Below, one piece after another: positions 44,096 through 51,588 of a stretch of DNA of 64,000 nt. The notes beneath the pieces were generated by a model. The model was not told the origin of the DNA. It saw nothing but the letters and a program-made list of their open reading frames with translations, and did no database searches. How positions within the stretch are numbered: position 1 is the first letter of the stretch; each line of letters opens with the position of its first letter. Origin of the DNA: an uncultured Spartobacteria bacterium (GTDB lineage: Bacteria; Verrucomicrobiota; Verrucomicrobiia; Chthoniobacterales; JAATET01); the NCBI GenBank assembly GCA_937901895.1, contig CALGTD010000159.1, forward strand, positions 1 through 64,000, written 5' to 3'. A program made the translations under genes and the position numbers.

Positions 44096-44761
44096 ATGAA
44101 ATCCACCCTCGCCATCCTCGCAGCCCTGATCATCTCCGCCACCGCCGGCCACGCTGACGTCCTTTGGGCCTGGAACCTCTCCGGAAATGGCGCCGGGAAC
44201 TTGCTTTCCACGACCACCGCGGAGGACCTCACAAACGCCATCCTCAGCCGCGGCCCCGGTCTGACGGAGGTCACCAACCTCTCCAGCGTCTACCAATCCA
44301 TCGATTGGACGACCTCGGCCTCGCCGGACTCCGGAGACTATCTCGAGATCACTCTTTCAGCCTCACCCGGCTACAAATTCTCCCTTACCAGCATCCACCT
44401 CGATCACGGTGGCAGCACGGCAGCTCCGACAGATTTCGTGCTTCGCAGCAGCCTCGACGACTATACGACCGATCTGGGTTCCTTCATCTACAGCAACCGG
44501 GGCAACCTCGAAAGCGACGACTTCACAGCCCTCACGATCACGGCTCAGTCAAGCCTCACGCTCCGCATCTATGGCTACGGTGCCTCCATCGGAAGCGCAA
44601 ACTGGGGCCTCTTTTCCTCAACCTTCGAACCGGACGGACCGGACGAATTGATCATTTACGGCACCGTCACGGCCGTCCCGGAACCTGCCACATCAGCCCT
44701 CGCAATCAGCGGCGTCGTCCTGATCACCGCACTCCGGCATCGCCGAAATCGAAAAGTCTGA
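44096..44761 (+). CDS. PEP-CTERM sorted exported protein
   Basis: The 221-residue protein has a signal peptide (STLAILAALIISATAGHAD) and the signal VPEPATSALAISGVVLITAL then RHRRNRKV. The mature part has LWAWNLSGNGAGNLLSTTTA and YGASIGSANWGLFSSTFEPD, beta-rich without a known motif. It lies 85 bases after the large repeat protein in the same direction and may be cotranscribed. Its stop overlaps a 12-bp palindrome, GAGCACGTGCTC (44760-44771). Confidence 0.86.
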   Translation: MKSTLAILAALIISATAGHADVLWAWNLSGNGAGNLLSTTTAEDLTNAILSRGPGLTEVTNLSSVYQSIDWTTSASPDSGDYLEITLSASPGYKFSLTSIHLDHGGSTAAPTDFVLRSSLDDYTTDLGSFIYSNRGNLESDDFTALTITAQSSLTLRIYGYGASIGSANWGLFSSTFEPDGPDELIIYGTVTAVPEPATSALAISGVVLITALRHRRNRKV

Positions 44762-44828
44762 GCACGTGCTCGAGGCTCATCGAGCCGCAAACGTTGTATG
44801 GATGAGCCCCGTTCGCGGACCAGGCAAG

Positions 44829-44919
44829 TGGCGGAAGGGGTGGGATTCGAACCCACGGACCCTTTTGGGGTCGCACGATTTCGAGTCGTGTGCCTTAAAC
44901 CGGACTCAGCCACCCTTCC
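44829..44919 (-). tRNA. tRNA-Ser(CGA)
   Basis: A 91-base tRNA reads on the minus strand. The acceptor stem is GGAAGGG/CCCTTCC, discriminator G, and the CCA end is encoded. The anticodon stem is CACGA/TCGTG with loop CTCGAAA, giving anticodon CGA (plus positions 44881-44883) for serine UCG codons. The long variable arm, GACCC...GGGTC, is typical of class II tRNA-Ser. The T loop is TTCGAAT. Confidence 0.96.
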
Positions 44920-45039
44920 TTCACTTCCCGCATGGACAGACAATCCCTGCGGACAGGACGGGAAATCGTAGTGCGCCGCGGCGGCAATGCAACCAGAAAG
45001 GTCTGTCCGCGCGAATCCCGGCGTGATAACCAGCGAATC

Positions 45040-46443
45040 ATGAGGATTCTCCTTGCCGCCAGCGAGATGGAACCCTTCGCGTCCACCGGTCCGTTTGGCA
45101 CGGCGATCGACGCCATCGCGCGGGAGCTGGCCGCGCGCGGTCACGAGGTGAGTGTTGCGCTTCCGTGGTATCGGGAGGCGCGGGAAAACGCGGGATCGAA
45201 AGCGAAGCGCACCGGCGCCCGCTTTTCCGTGCCGCTCGGGGGAGCGAAGGTCCCGTGTGCAATTCGCGAGACCCGGACGAAGTCCGGCGTTCAGGTTTTC
45301 TTTATCGAGCGTGACGAGTTCTTCGACCGCACCGGCCTCTATGGAACAGGCGACGGCGATTATCAGGACAATGCCGCCCGATTCATCTTCTTCTCGAAGT
45401 GCGTCGTGGAACTGGCAAAGCGGCTCGATCCCGCGCCCGACATCCTTCACGCGCACAACTGGCAGGCCGCGCTCGTGCCCGTCTTCGCCTCGGAGCAGCG
45501 TGTCGCTGCGCGCACGGTGCTGACCGCGCACACACTGGAATATCAGGGCAACTTCTGGAGCTACGACTTTGCGCTGACGAATCTGCCGCCCCATTGGTTT
45601 TCGCCGCGCGGGCTGGAATACTACGGCAGCATGAATCTGTTGAAGGCGGGGATCCTTCTCTCCGACGCGGTGGTGCTGCCGGGATCGCGCCTTGCAAGCG
45701 AGGCTCAGAAGCCGTCGTTCGGATGTGGGTTGGACCCGGTGCTTCGCGAGAATGCCACCAAGCTGGAAGGCATCCTCAACGGAATGGAAACCGACGTGCC
45801 GATTCCAGCGGACAAGACAAAGCCCCGCGCTTCCTGGGCTTCACGCGCCGGATTCGACGACGGCGGTCCGTTTCTGCTCACCGTCACCGATGCAATGACC
45901 GGCGACGGAATGGAACTCGCGCTGCCCGCAATGGACCGGCTCGCAGAGGCCGGTGCGCGTCTGGCGGTGCTCGGACGCGTGTCCCGGGAAAACCTCGCGG
46001 CGATGGAGTTCGCCCGTCGGCGGCATGCCGGCAGGCTGGCCTGGTTTCCGGAGTTCGACGACGCACTGCTTGCCGGGGCGCTGGCGGGATCGGACGCATT
46101 GCTTTGCCCCGCTCCCATCGCACCGGATTGCACGATCGCCGCACGGGCGATCCGACACGGTCTTCCGCCCATCGCGATCGCGTGCGGCGGACTGCACCGT
46201 TTCGCTCCCGCCTGGTCAAGGGCGGATGACACCGGCTTTGCCTTCCCTTTTTATCGCGCAACCTCCCCGGCGCTCGTGGACGCAGCGCGATTTGCCGGCG
46301 GGTGCTTCCGCGACTCCGAAACATGGACGTCCATTGTCGCCCGCGCCAGGGCGGAGGACTTCTCCTGGGCAAGAAATGCCGCCGAAACAGAGGCGCTCTA
46401 TGCGTCCATTCTTGCGCGGTTCGGCATGCTGCGCGCGGCCTGA
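45040..46443 (+). CDS. Glycogen-synthase-like protein, probably catalytically degenerate
   Basis: The 467-residue protein has the N-terminal GT5 domain (MRILLAASEMEPFASTGPFG; later DILHAHNWQAALVPVF; YQGNFWSYDFALTNLPPHWF) and a GT-B C-terminal domain. Three key sites of GlgA are changed. The K15-TGGL sugar-nucleotide loop reads S15-TGPF. The Arg/Lys pair of the SRL-QKG motif is missing (VTDAMTGDGMEL). The EPCGL catalytic Glu region reads APDCTI. It may be a pseudoenzyme or act on another substrate. Its TGA overlaps the next ATG (TGATG). Confidence 0.85.
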   Translation: MRILLAASEMEPFASTGPFGTAIDAIARELAARGHEVSVALPWYREARENAGSKAKRTGARFSVPLGGAKVPCAIRETRTKSGVQVFFIERDEFFDRTGLYGTGDGDYQDNAARFIFFSKCVVELAKRLDPAPDILHAHNWQAALVPVFASEQRVAARTVLTAHTLEYQGNFWSYDFALTNLPPHWFSPRGLEYYGSMNLLKAGILLSDAVVLPGSRLASEAQKPSFGCGLDPVLRENATKLEGILNGMETDVPIPADKTKPRASWASRAGFDDGGPFLLTVTDAMTGDGMELALPAMDRLAEAGARLAVLGRVSRENLAAMEFARRRHAGRLAWFPEFDDALLAGALAGSDALLCPAPIAPDCTIAARAIRHGLPPIAIACGGLHRFAPAWSRADDTGFAFPFYRATSPALVDAARFAGGCFRDSETWTSIVARARAEDFSWARNAAETEALYASILARFGMLRAA

Positions 46444-47756
46444 TGCTGCCGGAAATCCGCACTGAAATTCCGGGACCGGAATCGCGCCGGCTCGCCGCCG
46501 AGCTGCGGAGATTCGAGTCGCGCAACGTCACCTTTGTCAGCGACTCGTTTCCAATCTTCTGGGAGCGCGCGGAATGTGTGAACGTCTGGGACGTCGACGG
46601 CAATCGCTTCCTGGACCTCACCTCGGCGTTCGCCGTCACCGGCCTTGGACACGGCGCGCCGGAGGTCCGCGCGGCACTTCACGCCCAGGCCGACCGGCTG
46701 ATGCATGCGATGGGCGATGTGCATCCCACACGGGAAAAGGCGGAACTTTGCCGCATGCTGAGCCGGATTACATTTGAGCGCTGGGGCGCCGGGATCGCCA
46801 AAACGACGCTCGCGTGCTCCGGCTCGGACGCCGTGGAAGCGGCATTGAAAACCGCACTTCTCCACACCGGCCGACCCGGCGTCATTTCGTTCGAGGGCGG
46901 TTACCACGGACTCGGACTCGGCGCGCTGGAAACGGCGGGCATTGCCTTCTTCCGGGATCCCTTTCACGCACAGCTGGCCGGATTCGGAATTCGCCTGCCC
47001 TACCCACGCACCTCGCTCGAAGAAGTGCGGGAGGCTTTGGACTCCGCTTTTGCCACTGGAAACATCGGCGCGGTTCTCGTCGAGCCGGTGCAGGGAAGGG
47101 GCGGAGAAATCGTGCCGGCCACCGGGTTTCTCGAGCTGCTGCGCGAGCGCTGCGACGCCCATGGAGCCCTCCTCATCGCGGATGAAATCTACACGGGCTT
47201 CCACCGCACGGGCCGGCTCTTCGCATGCGAGCATTCGGGGATCGCTCCGGACATCGTCTGCCTCGGAAAGGGCCTGACTTCCGGATTTCCACTCGCGGCG
47301 TGCGTGGGCCGGGACGCCGTGATGAACGCATGGCCGGAGAGCAACGGCGAGGCGCTTCACACCAGCACGTTTCTGGGAAATCCCATGGGCTGCGCAATGG
47401 CACTCGCCTCCATCGAGCGCCATCTCGATCCTTCGACGGAGGACCAAGTCCGGCGGGCGTCAGCAGCCTTGGACGAGGCTTTGCGGCATATCGATTCGCC
47501 ACGGGTTGCCGAAATCCGTGGAGTGGGATTGATGCGAGGAATCGCCGTCGGCGATTCAAACGGACAGCCGGACGCCCGGCTCGCGGGAGCAATCGTCGTT
47601 CAAGCCCTGCGCGACGGGATTCTTCTTCTGGCAGGTTCGCCAGACGGCAATGTGATCTCGCTGACTCCGCCCTTCGGCATCCAGCCGGCGGAAATCGACC
47701 TCACGGTCGCGCGGATTCAGGAGTATCTCACGTCCTTGGCAGGATCCATCTCGTAG
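46443..47756 (+). CDS. Class III PLP-dependent aminotransferase
   Basis: The 437-residue protein belongs to the ornithine/acetylornithine/4-aminobutyrate aminotransferase group. It carries VWDVDGNRFLDLTSAFAVTG, TLACSGSDAVEAALKTAL, GAVLVEPVQGRGGEIVPATG and LLIADEIYTGFHRTGRLFAC. The PLP-binding Lys is in CLGKGLTSGFPLAA. Substrate cannot be fixed from sequence. The start is coupled to the glycogen-synthase-like gene and its end overlaps the convergent Dabb gene by 40 bases. Confidence 0.93.
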   Translation: MLPEIRTEIPGPESRRLAAELRRFESRNVTFVSDSFPIFWERAECVNVWDVDGNRFLDLTSAFAVTGLGHGAPEVRAALHAQADRLMHAMGDVHPTREKAELCRMLSRITFERWGAGIAKTTLACSGSDAVEAALKTALLHTGRPGVISFEGGYHGLGLGALETAGIAFFRDPFHAQLAGFGIRLPYPRTSLEEVREALDSAFATGNIGAVLVEPVQGRGGEIVPATGFLELLRERCDAHGALLIADEIYTGFHRTGRLFACEHSGIAPDIVCLGKGLTSGFPLAACVGRDAVMNAWPESNGEALHTSTFLGNPMGCAMALASIERHLDPSTEDQVRRASAALDEALRHIDSPRVAEIRGVGLMRGIAVGDSNGQPDARLAGAIVVQALRDGILLLAGSPDGNVISLTPPFGIQPAEIDLTVARIQEYLTSLAGSIS

Positions 47757-48034
47757 TCGATGGCCATGCGTTCGGTCGTGTTCGGCCGGATGACCTCCTC
47801 GACGAACTTCACGTGGTTGGGATCGTCGCGGTAGATCGCAAGTTTCTCCATGCTCTCGACATCGACCGAGAGAAAAAACGTCCAGTCAGCATTCGGCGTG
47901 ATTGGCTTGCCACACCGGACATTGAGCACTTCGGGGATCTTCAGGAGCTGGATGCGCGTCTGCCGCATCATCCACTCGATCTTCGCATCGTCCACCTCGG
48001 GCTTGAGCTTGAATAGAACGAGGTGATGAACCAT
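47717..48034 (-). CDS. Dabb domain (stress-responsive A/B barrel) protein
   Basis: The 105-residue protein begins MVHHLVLFKLKPEVDDAKIE, the Dabb signature, and contains TFFLSVDVESMEKLAIYRDD and HVKFVEEVIRP. Members are small dimeric ferredoxin-like barrels with unclear roles. It lies 12 bases after nuoA on the same strand. Confidence 0.9.
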   Translation of the reverse strand: MVHHLVLFKLKPEVDDAKIEWMMRQTRIQLLKIPEVLNVRCGKPITPNADWTFFLSVDVESMEKLAIYRDDPNHVKFVEEVIRPNTTERMAIDYEMDPAKDVRYS

Positions 48035-48046
48035 CGCAGGGGCGGC

Positions 48047-48442
48047 CTACCGCGACCAGTCCAGCGCGCCCTTCTTGAGCGCATAGACATAGCCAAAGAG
48101 AAGGACCAGAACGAACATGGCCATGCTGCCGAGCACGATCGGCGCGTTCGCCGCCACGGTCTTTCCGAGGCCACCAACGAGGTCTGCAAAGGCCAGCGCC
48201 CACGGATACATGAACACGATTTCGATGTCGAAAAGGATGAAGAGCATCGCCACGAGGTAAAACTTCACGCTGAACCTCGGTTGCGGGCCCGGCTCCGGCC
48301 GCACACCGCATTCGTAGGCGATATCCTTGGTCGGGTTGCGCTTGCCCACCCGTCCGAGCGCAAGATTTGCCCCGACCGCCGCCGTTGCGAAGCCAATCGC
48401 AACGAGGACGTGCAGGAGAATCGGCACGTAGTCCTGAATCAT
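48047..48442 (-). CDS. nuoA: NADH-quinone oxidoreductase subunit A
   Basis: The 131-residue protein has three transmembrane helices and the NuoA signature YECGVRPEPGPQPRFSVKFY continuing with LVAMLFILFDIEIVFMYPWA. NuoA is a small membrane subunit of complex I at the quinone site. No other nuo gene is adjacent: the next gene encodes a Dabb protein and the previous one a small basic protein. The remaining complex I genes must lie elsewhere. Confidence 0.95.
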   Translation of the reverse strand: MIQDYVPILLHVLVAIGFATAAVGANLALGRVGKRNPTKDIAYECGVRPEPGPQPRFSVKFYLVAMLFILFDIEIVFMYPWALAFADLVGGLGKTVAANAPIVLGSMAMFVLVLLFGYVYALKKGALDWSR

Positions 48443-48461
48443 CGTCAGCGCGTATAGCGAA

Positions 48462-48493
48462 TCCCCACACGCTCCGCAACCGCGGAGCGGGGA
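48462..48493 (-). terminator. Hairpin between the small basic gene and nuoA
   Basis: GCTCCGC (48471-48477) pairs with GCGGAGC (48482-48488) across AACC, with flanking CCCC/GGGG able to extend it. It sits between the stop at 48495 and the nuoA start. A clear T-tract is missing. Confidence 0.4.
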
Positions 48494-48494
48494 A

Positions 48495-48794
48495 TTACTT
48501 CCCCGCAGTCACGGGTTCGGGCGGGGTCAGCGCCTTGGAGAGCGAAGCGAGGCCCTTGTATTTCTTGCCGGTCTTCTTGACCATGCCACGCGACACGAGG
48601 TTCTGAAGCTTCTCGTAGGCACGAAGCCTGAGCATCTCTTCGCCGCCGCTCGCAGCGTTGCGCGCACGCAACCGTTCGTGGACGACGTCGAAAAGTTGTT
48701 TAAACTCGAAGGAAGTCTTCTTGGATAGAGCTGCAACCAGCTCCTCGGTCACGAGATCGGGAAGGCGGCGGGAAAAAGCACTTTTTCTTTGCAT
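48495..48794 (-). CDS. Small basic protein of unknown function
   Basis: 99 residues from ATG 48794 (MQRKSAFSRRLPDLVTEELV). The segment SFEFKQLFDVVHERLRARNA and the following EEMLRLRAYEKLQNLVSRGM with VKKTGKKYKGLASL suggest a winged-helix-like fold, so DNA or RNA binding is possible. I do not recognise a named family. A longer start at 48818 is less likely. Confidence 0.75.
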   Translation of the reverse strand: MQRKSAFSRRLPDLVTEELVAALSKKTSFEFKQLFDVVHERLRARNAASGGEEMLRLRAYEKLQNLVSRGMVKKTGKKYKGLASLSKALTPPEPVTAGK

Positions 48795-48918
48795 AACCGT
48801 GAACTGACAGAGTAGCACACGATCGGTTCAAAGTCAGCGGGTTTTTTGACTGAAAAGCAACAGGAGGGGCATGGGAGGGCCTAATTTCCGCCTTCGAGGC
48901 CCCTGTTTAAACCCCGGT

Positions 48919-49749
48919 TCAGGAGCGGATTCGCCGCTTCCAGGGGTAGGAGCCAAAGCAATGGAAGGTCCCGCTACGCCGTCGGGCACGCTCGATTACC
49001 CCGTCGTAAGCCGGGACCCCGGGCGCACCGTCGATTTCCATGAAAAAGACGGCCCGAGTCGCATCCCCCTGAAACGGCCGGGAAATAATGCGGTTGATAT
49101 TCACCTTCGCGCGCGCAAATGGCTCGAGAAAGCGATACAGGCTCCCGCTCTCGTTGCCGAAGGACACGGCGAGCGCGGTGCGCGCTTCCGCGGGATGCGC
49201 GGGCGGGCGTTCCGAGCGGGCCAGCACGAGGAAATGGGTGACATTTGTCTGGCCGGGCACCACCGGGCATTTCAAGACATCGAGCCCATGCACGTCGGCC
49301 GCCCCGGGCGAAGACAGCGCCGCTGCGTCCTTCGATGCCGCCGCCCGCTCCGCGGCGACCGCGGTGCTGGATACGATCTCGATCGTCGCTCCGGGAAGGT
49401 TTTGGGCAATCCAGTCCCGATGGTGGCGCACCTGCGCAAAGTGCGAGAACACCCGCTTCACGCGACGCCCCTTCCGACCCAGCAGCGCAATACGCACATC
49501 GAGCTCGATCTCTTCGCGCACGAAGAGGGCTCCCGCATTCTCGACCAGCAGATCCACCGTGTCGTAAATGGTTCCTCCACTGGAATTCTCGAGCGGAACG
49601 ACCGCCAGCGCGCTCTCATTGCCGAGAAGGAACTCGAACACCCCTCCGATGCTCTCGCGGGGGACGAGACGATCCTCGTTCCGAAACCGCCGCCGCGCGA
49701 CGATATGCGAGAACGTGCCGCGGGGGCCAAGGTAGGCGACTGGAACCAT
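48919..49749 (-). CDS. pheA: Prephenate dehydratase with ACT domain
   Basis: The 276-residue enzyme makes phenylpyruvate from prephenate in phenylalanine synthesis. The start (MVPVAYLGPRGTFSHIVARR) and AVVPLENSSGGTIYDTVDLL are typical. The ACT regulatory domain begins AVSFGNESGSLYRFLEPFAR and ends near ISRPF. No chorismate mutase domain is fused. The usual Thr-Arg-Phe motif reads Thr-His-Phe (NVTHFLVL) here, an uncommon change near the catalytic threonine. Confidence 0.92.
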   Translation of the reverse strand: MVPVAYLGPRGTFSHIVARRRFRNEDRLVPRESIGGVFEFLLGNESALAVVPLENSSGGTIYDTVDLLVENAGALFVREEIELDVRIALLGRKGRRVKRVFSHFAQVRHHRDWIAQNLPGATIEIVSSTAVAAERAAASKDAAALSSPGAADVHGLDVLKCPVVPGQTNVTHFLVLARSERPPAHPAEARTALAVSFGNESGSLYRFLEPFARAKVNINRIISRPFQGDATRAVFFMEIDGAPGVPAYDGVIERARRRSGTFHCFGSYPWKRRIRS

Positions 49750-49841
49750 GCCGCCATCCTGAGCGGATCGACCGTCGGAGCAGCAAGCCCTTTTCGCCGT
49801 TTTGCTCGATTTCGCCCGGACCATGCGACACCCTGCCGCGC

Positions 49842-50246
49842 ATGATTCTCACGGGCCTCACCAAACACCGCGACCTCGGACTTCTCCTGCTTCGCATCGG
49901 GCTCGGCGGGATGTTCATCGTGATGCACGGCTGGCCAAAGATCGCGGGTGGCGCGGCAAAGTGGAAGGAACTCGGCGGCGCGATGAAGAATCTCGGCATC
50001 TCGTTCGCGCCGGAGGCATGGGGATTCCTGGCCGCCGCCGCGGAATTCGGAGGGGGCATCCTGCTCGTTCTCGGTTTCCTCTTTCGTCCCGCCTGCGGAG
50101 CCCTTGCATTCACGATGGCGGTCGCCGCGCTCATGCACCACAAACTCGGAGGATTCGGCAGTGCGACCTATCCGGTGGAACTCGGAATCGTCTTCCTCGC
50201 TCTGATTCTCATCGGGCCCGGCCGCTTCAGCATCGACCGAAGCTGA
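49842..50246 (+). CDS. DoxX family membrane protein
   Basis: The 134-residue protein has four transmembrane segments and the DoxX signature LLLRIGLGGMFIVMHGWPKI, then EFGGGILLVLGFLFRPACGA and FTMAVAALMHHKL. DoxX proteins are inner-membrane proteins linked to redox and stress, with mostly unknown activity. Its TGA overlaps the next ATG (TGATG). Confidence 0.92.
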   Translation: MILTGLTKHRDLGLLLLRIGLGGMFIVMHGWPKIAGGAAKWKELGGAMKNLGISFAPEAWGFLAAAAEFGGGILLVLGFLFRPACGALAFTMAVAALMHHKLGGFGSATYPVELGIVFLALILIGPGRFSIDRS

Positions 50247-50932
50247 TGGATCAGGATCGTCACATCCTGTTCTTTTTCCTGGTCGCGCTGGTCGCCGCAC
50301 TCGGCATCGCGCTGGCAATCCTAAGCTGGCGGCAGGAACAAAAGCGCCTGGCCGCATTACGGGACTTCTGCGCTGTCCGCGGCCTGTCCTTTTCGCCAGC
50401 CCGCGACCACGAACTTTCCCGGACGTTCGAATTCATTCCGGAGATCTCGAACGGTCGCAACCGTTACGCGCAGGACGTCGTTCACGGCACGGTCGAAGGC
50501 TCCCCCATCCTGGCCTTCGAGCATCACTACGAAACGCGCTCCAAGAATGCCCAAGGGCACACCTCCACGCGCCACCATTACCACTCGGTCGTTGCCATCG
50601 AGCTCCCGCGATCTTTTCCCGATCTCTGTATCTCGCCCGAAGGCATTCTCTCAAAGATCGCGCAGGCAATCGGCTACGACGACATCGACTTCGAGTCGCA
50701 CGAGTTTTCCCGCGCCTTCTGCGTGCGATCGAAGGACCGGCGATTCGCCTACGATTTCTGCAATCCGGCAATGATGGAATTTCTCCTCAGTCGTCGTTCG
50801 ATCCGACTGACCCTGCACGGCAGCTTCCTCACGACCGTCCACGATGGGCGGCAGGAGGCCGCACTGCTCGAGCAACGACTTGCCGATCTGCTGACCATGC
50901 GGCGATTGTTGCCGGAATACCTCTTCTCCTGA
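50246..50932 (+). CDS. Membrane-anchored protein of unknown function
   Basis: The 228-residue protein has one N-terminal transmembrane helix (HILFFFLVALVAALGIALAI) followed by a cytosolic or periplasmic domain. Visible segments are ILAFEHHYETRSKNAQGHTS and YHSVVAIELPRSFPD, then FCVRSKDRRFAYDFCNPAMM. The pattern resembles uncharacterised DUF3137-like proteins, but that is a weak match. It lies between doxX-like and lemA-like genes with overlaps and should be cotranscribed with them. Confidence 0.8.
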   Translation: MDQDRHILFFFLVALVAALGIALAILSWRQEQKRLAALRDFCAVRGLSFSPARDHELSRTFEFIPEISNGRNRYAQDVVHGTVEGSPILAFEHHYETRSKNAQGHTSTRHHYHSVVAIELPRSFPDLCISPEGILSKIAQAIGYDDIDFESHEFSRAFCVRSKDRRFAYDFCNPAMMEFLLSRRSIRLTLHGSFLTTVHDGRQEAALLEQRLADLLTMRRLLPEYLFS

Positions 50933-50933
50933 A

Positions 50934-51494
50934 ATGGACGCGACGCTCCCCGCACTCGTCATTCTCTTCGTTGCGATCGCGCCGCTCCTCTACGCGCTCG
51001 CGCAATACAACGCACTGGTCTCGCTGCGAAATCACATCCGTGAGTCCTGGGCGGACATCGACACGGAACTGAAGCGTCGTTACGACCTCATTCCCCGTCT
51101 CGTCGAGGTCGCCCGCGGTTACGCGGCACACGAAAGGGCCGTCTTCGAACGCATTGCCGAACTCCGCACAAAGGCTGCATCCCATCACAGCACCATCGCC
51201 TCGCAGGCCGCCGACGAGAGCGAACTCGTCGCGGCGATCCGCCAGCTCTTTGCGGTGGCGGAAAACTATCCCGAGCTGAAGGCCGACCAGCATTTCCTCG
51301 AACTCCAGCGCGAACTCGTCCGCACGGAGGATCGCATCCAGGCTGCACGCCGTTTCTACAACGGCAACGTCCGCGACTATCGCAACAAGTGCGAGTCGTT
51401 TCCGAGCAACATTGTCGCGAGTGTGTTCGGCTTCGGACCGGCGGCGTTCTTCGACGTCGAGCCGAGCGTCCGGGAAGCACCCGCCGCCAACTGA
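50934..51494 (+). CDS. LemA family protein
   Basis: The 186-residue protein has an N-terminal hydrophobic helix, then the LemA signature YNALVSLRNHIRESWADIDT followed by ELKRRYDLIPRLVEVARGYA. Near the C-terminus it has RFYNGNVRDYRNKCESFPSN. LemA proteins are anchored helical-bundle proteins of unclear role. It begins one base after the preceding stop. Confidence 0.94.
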   Translation: MDATLPALVILFVAIAPLLYALAQYNALVSLRNHIRESWADIDTELKRRYDLIPRLVEVARGYAAHERAVFERIAELRTKAASHHSTIASQAADESELVAAIRQLFAVAENYPELKADQHFLELQRELVRTEDRIQAARRFYNGNVRDYRNKCESFPSNIVASVFGFGPAAFFDVEPSVREAPAAN

Positions 51495-51588
51495 CGGCTC
51501 GTCCATCGAAGGGGCGTCTCCGGAATCTGACATAGGACCAATACGGCTTGCGCAGGCCGAAATCGCCCGCCAACGTGGTCGCACGACC

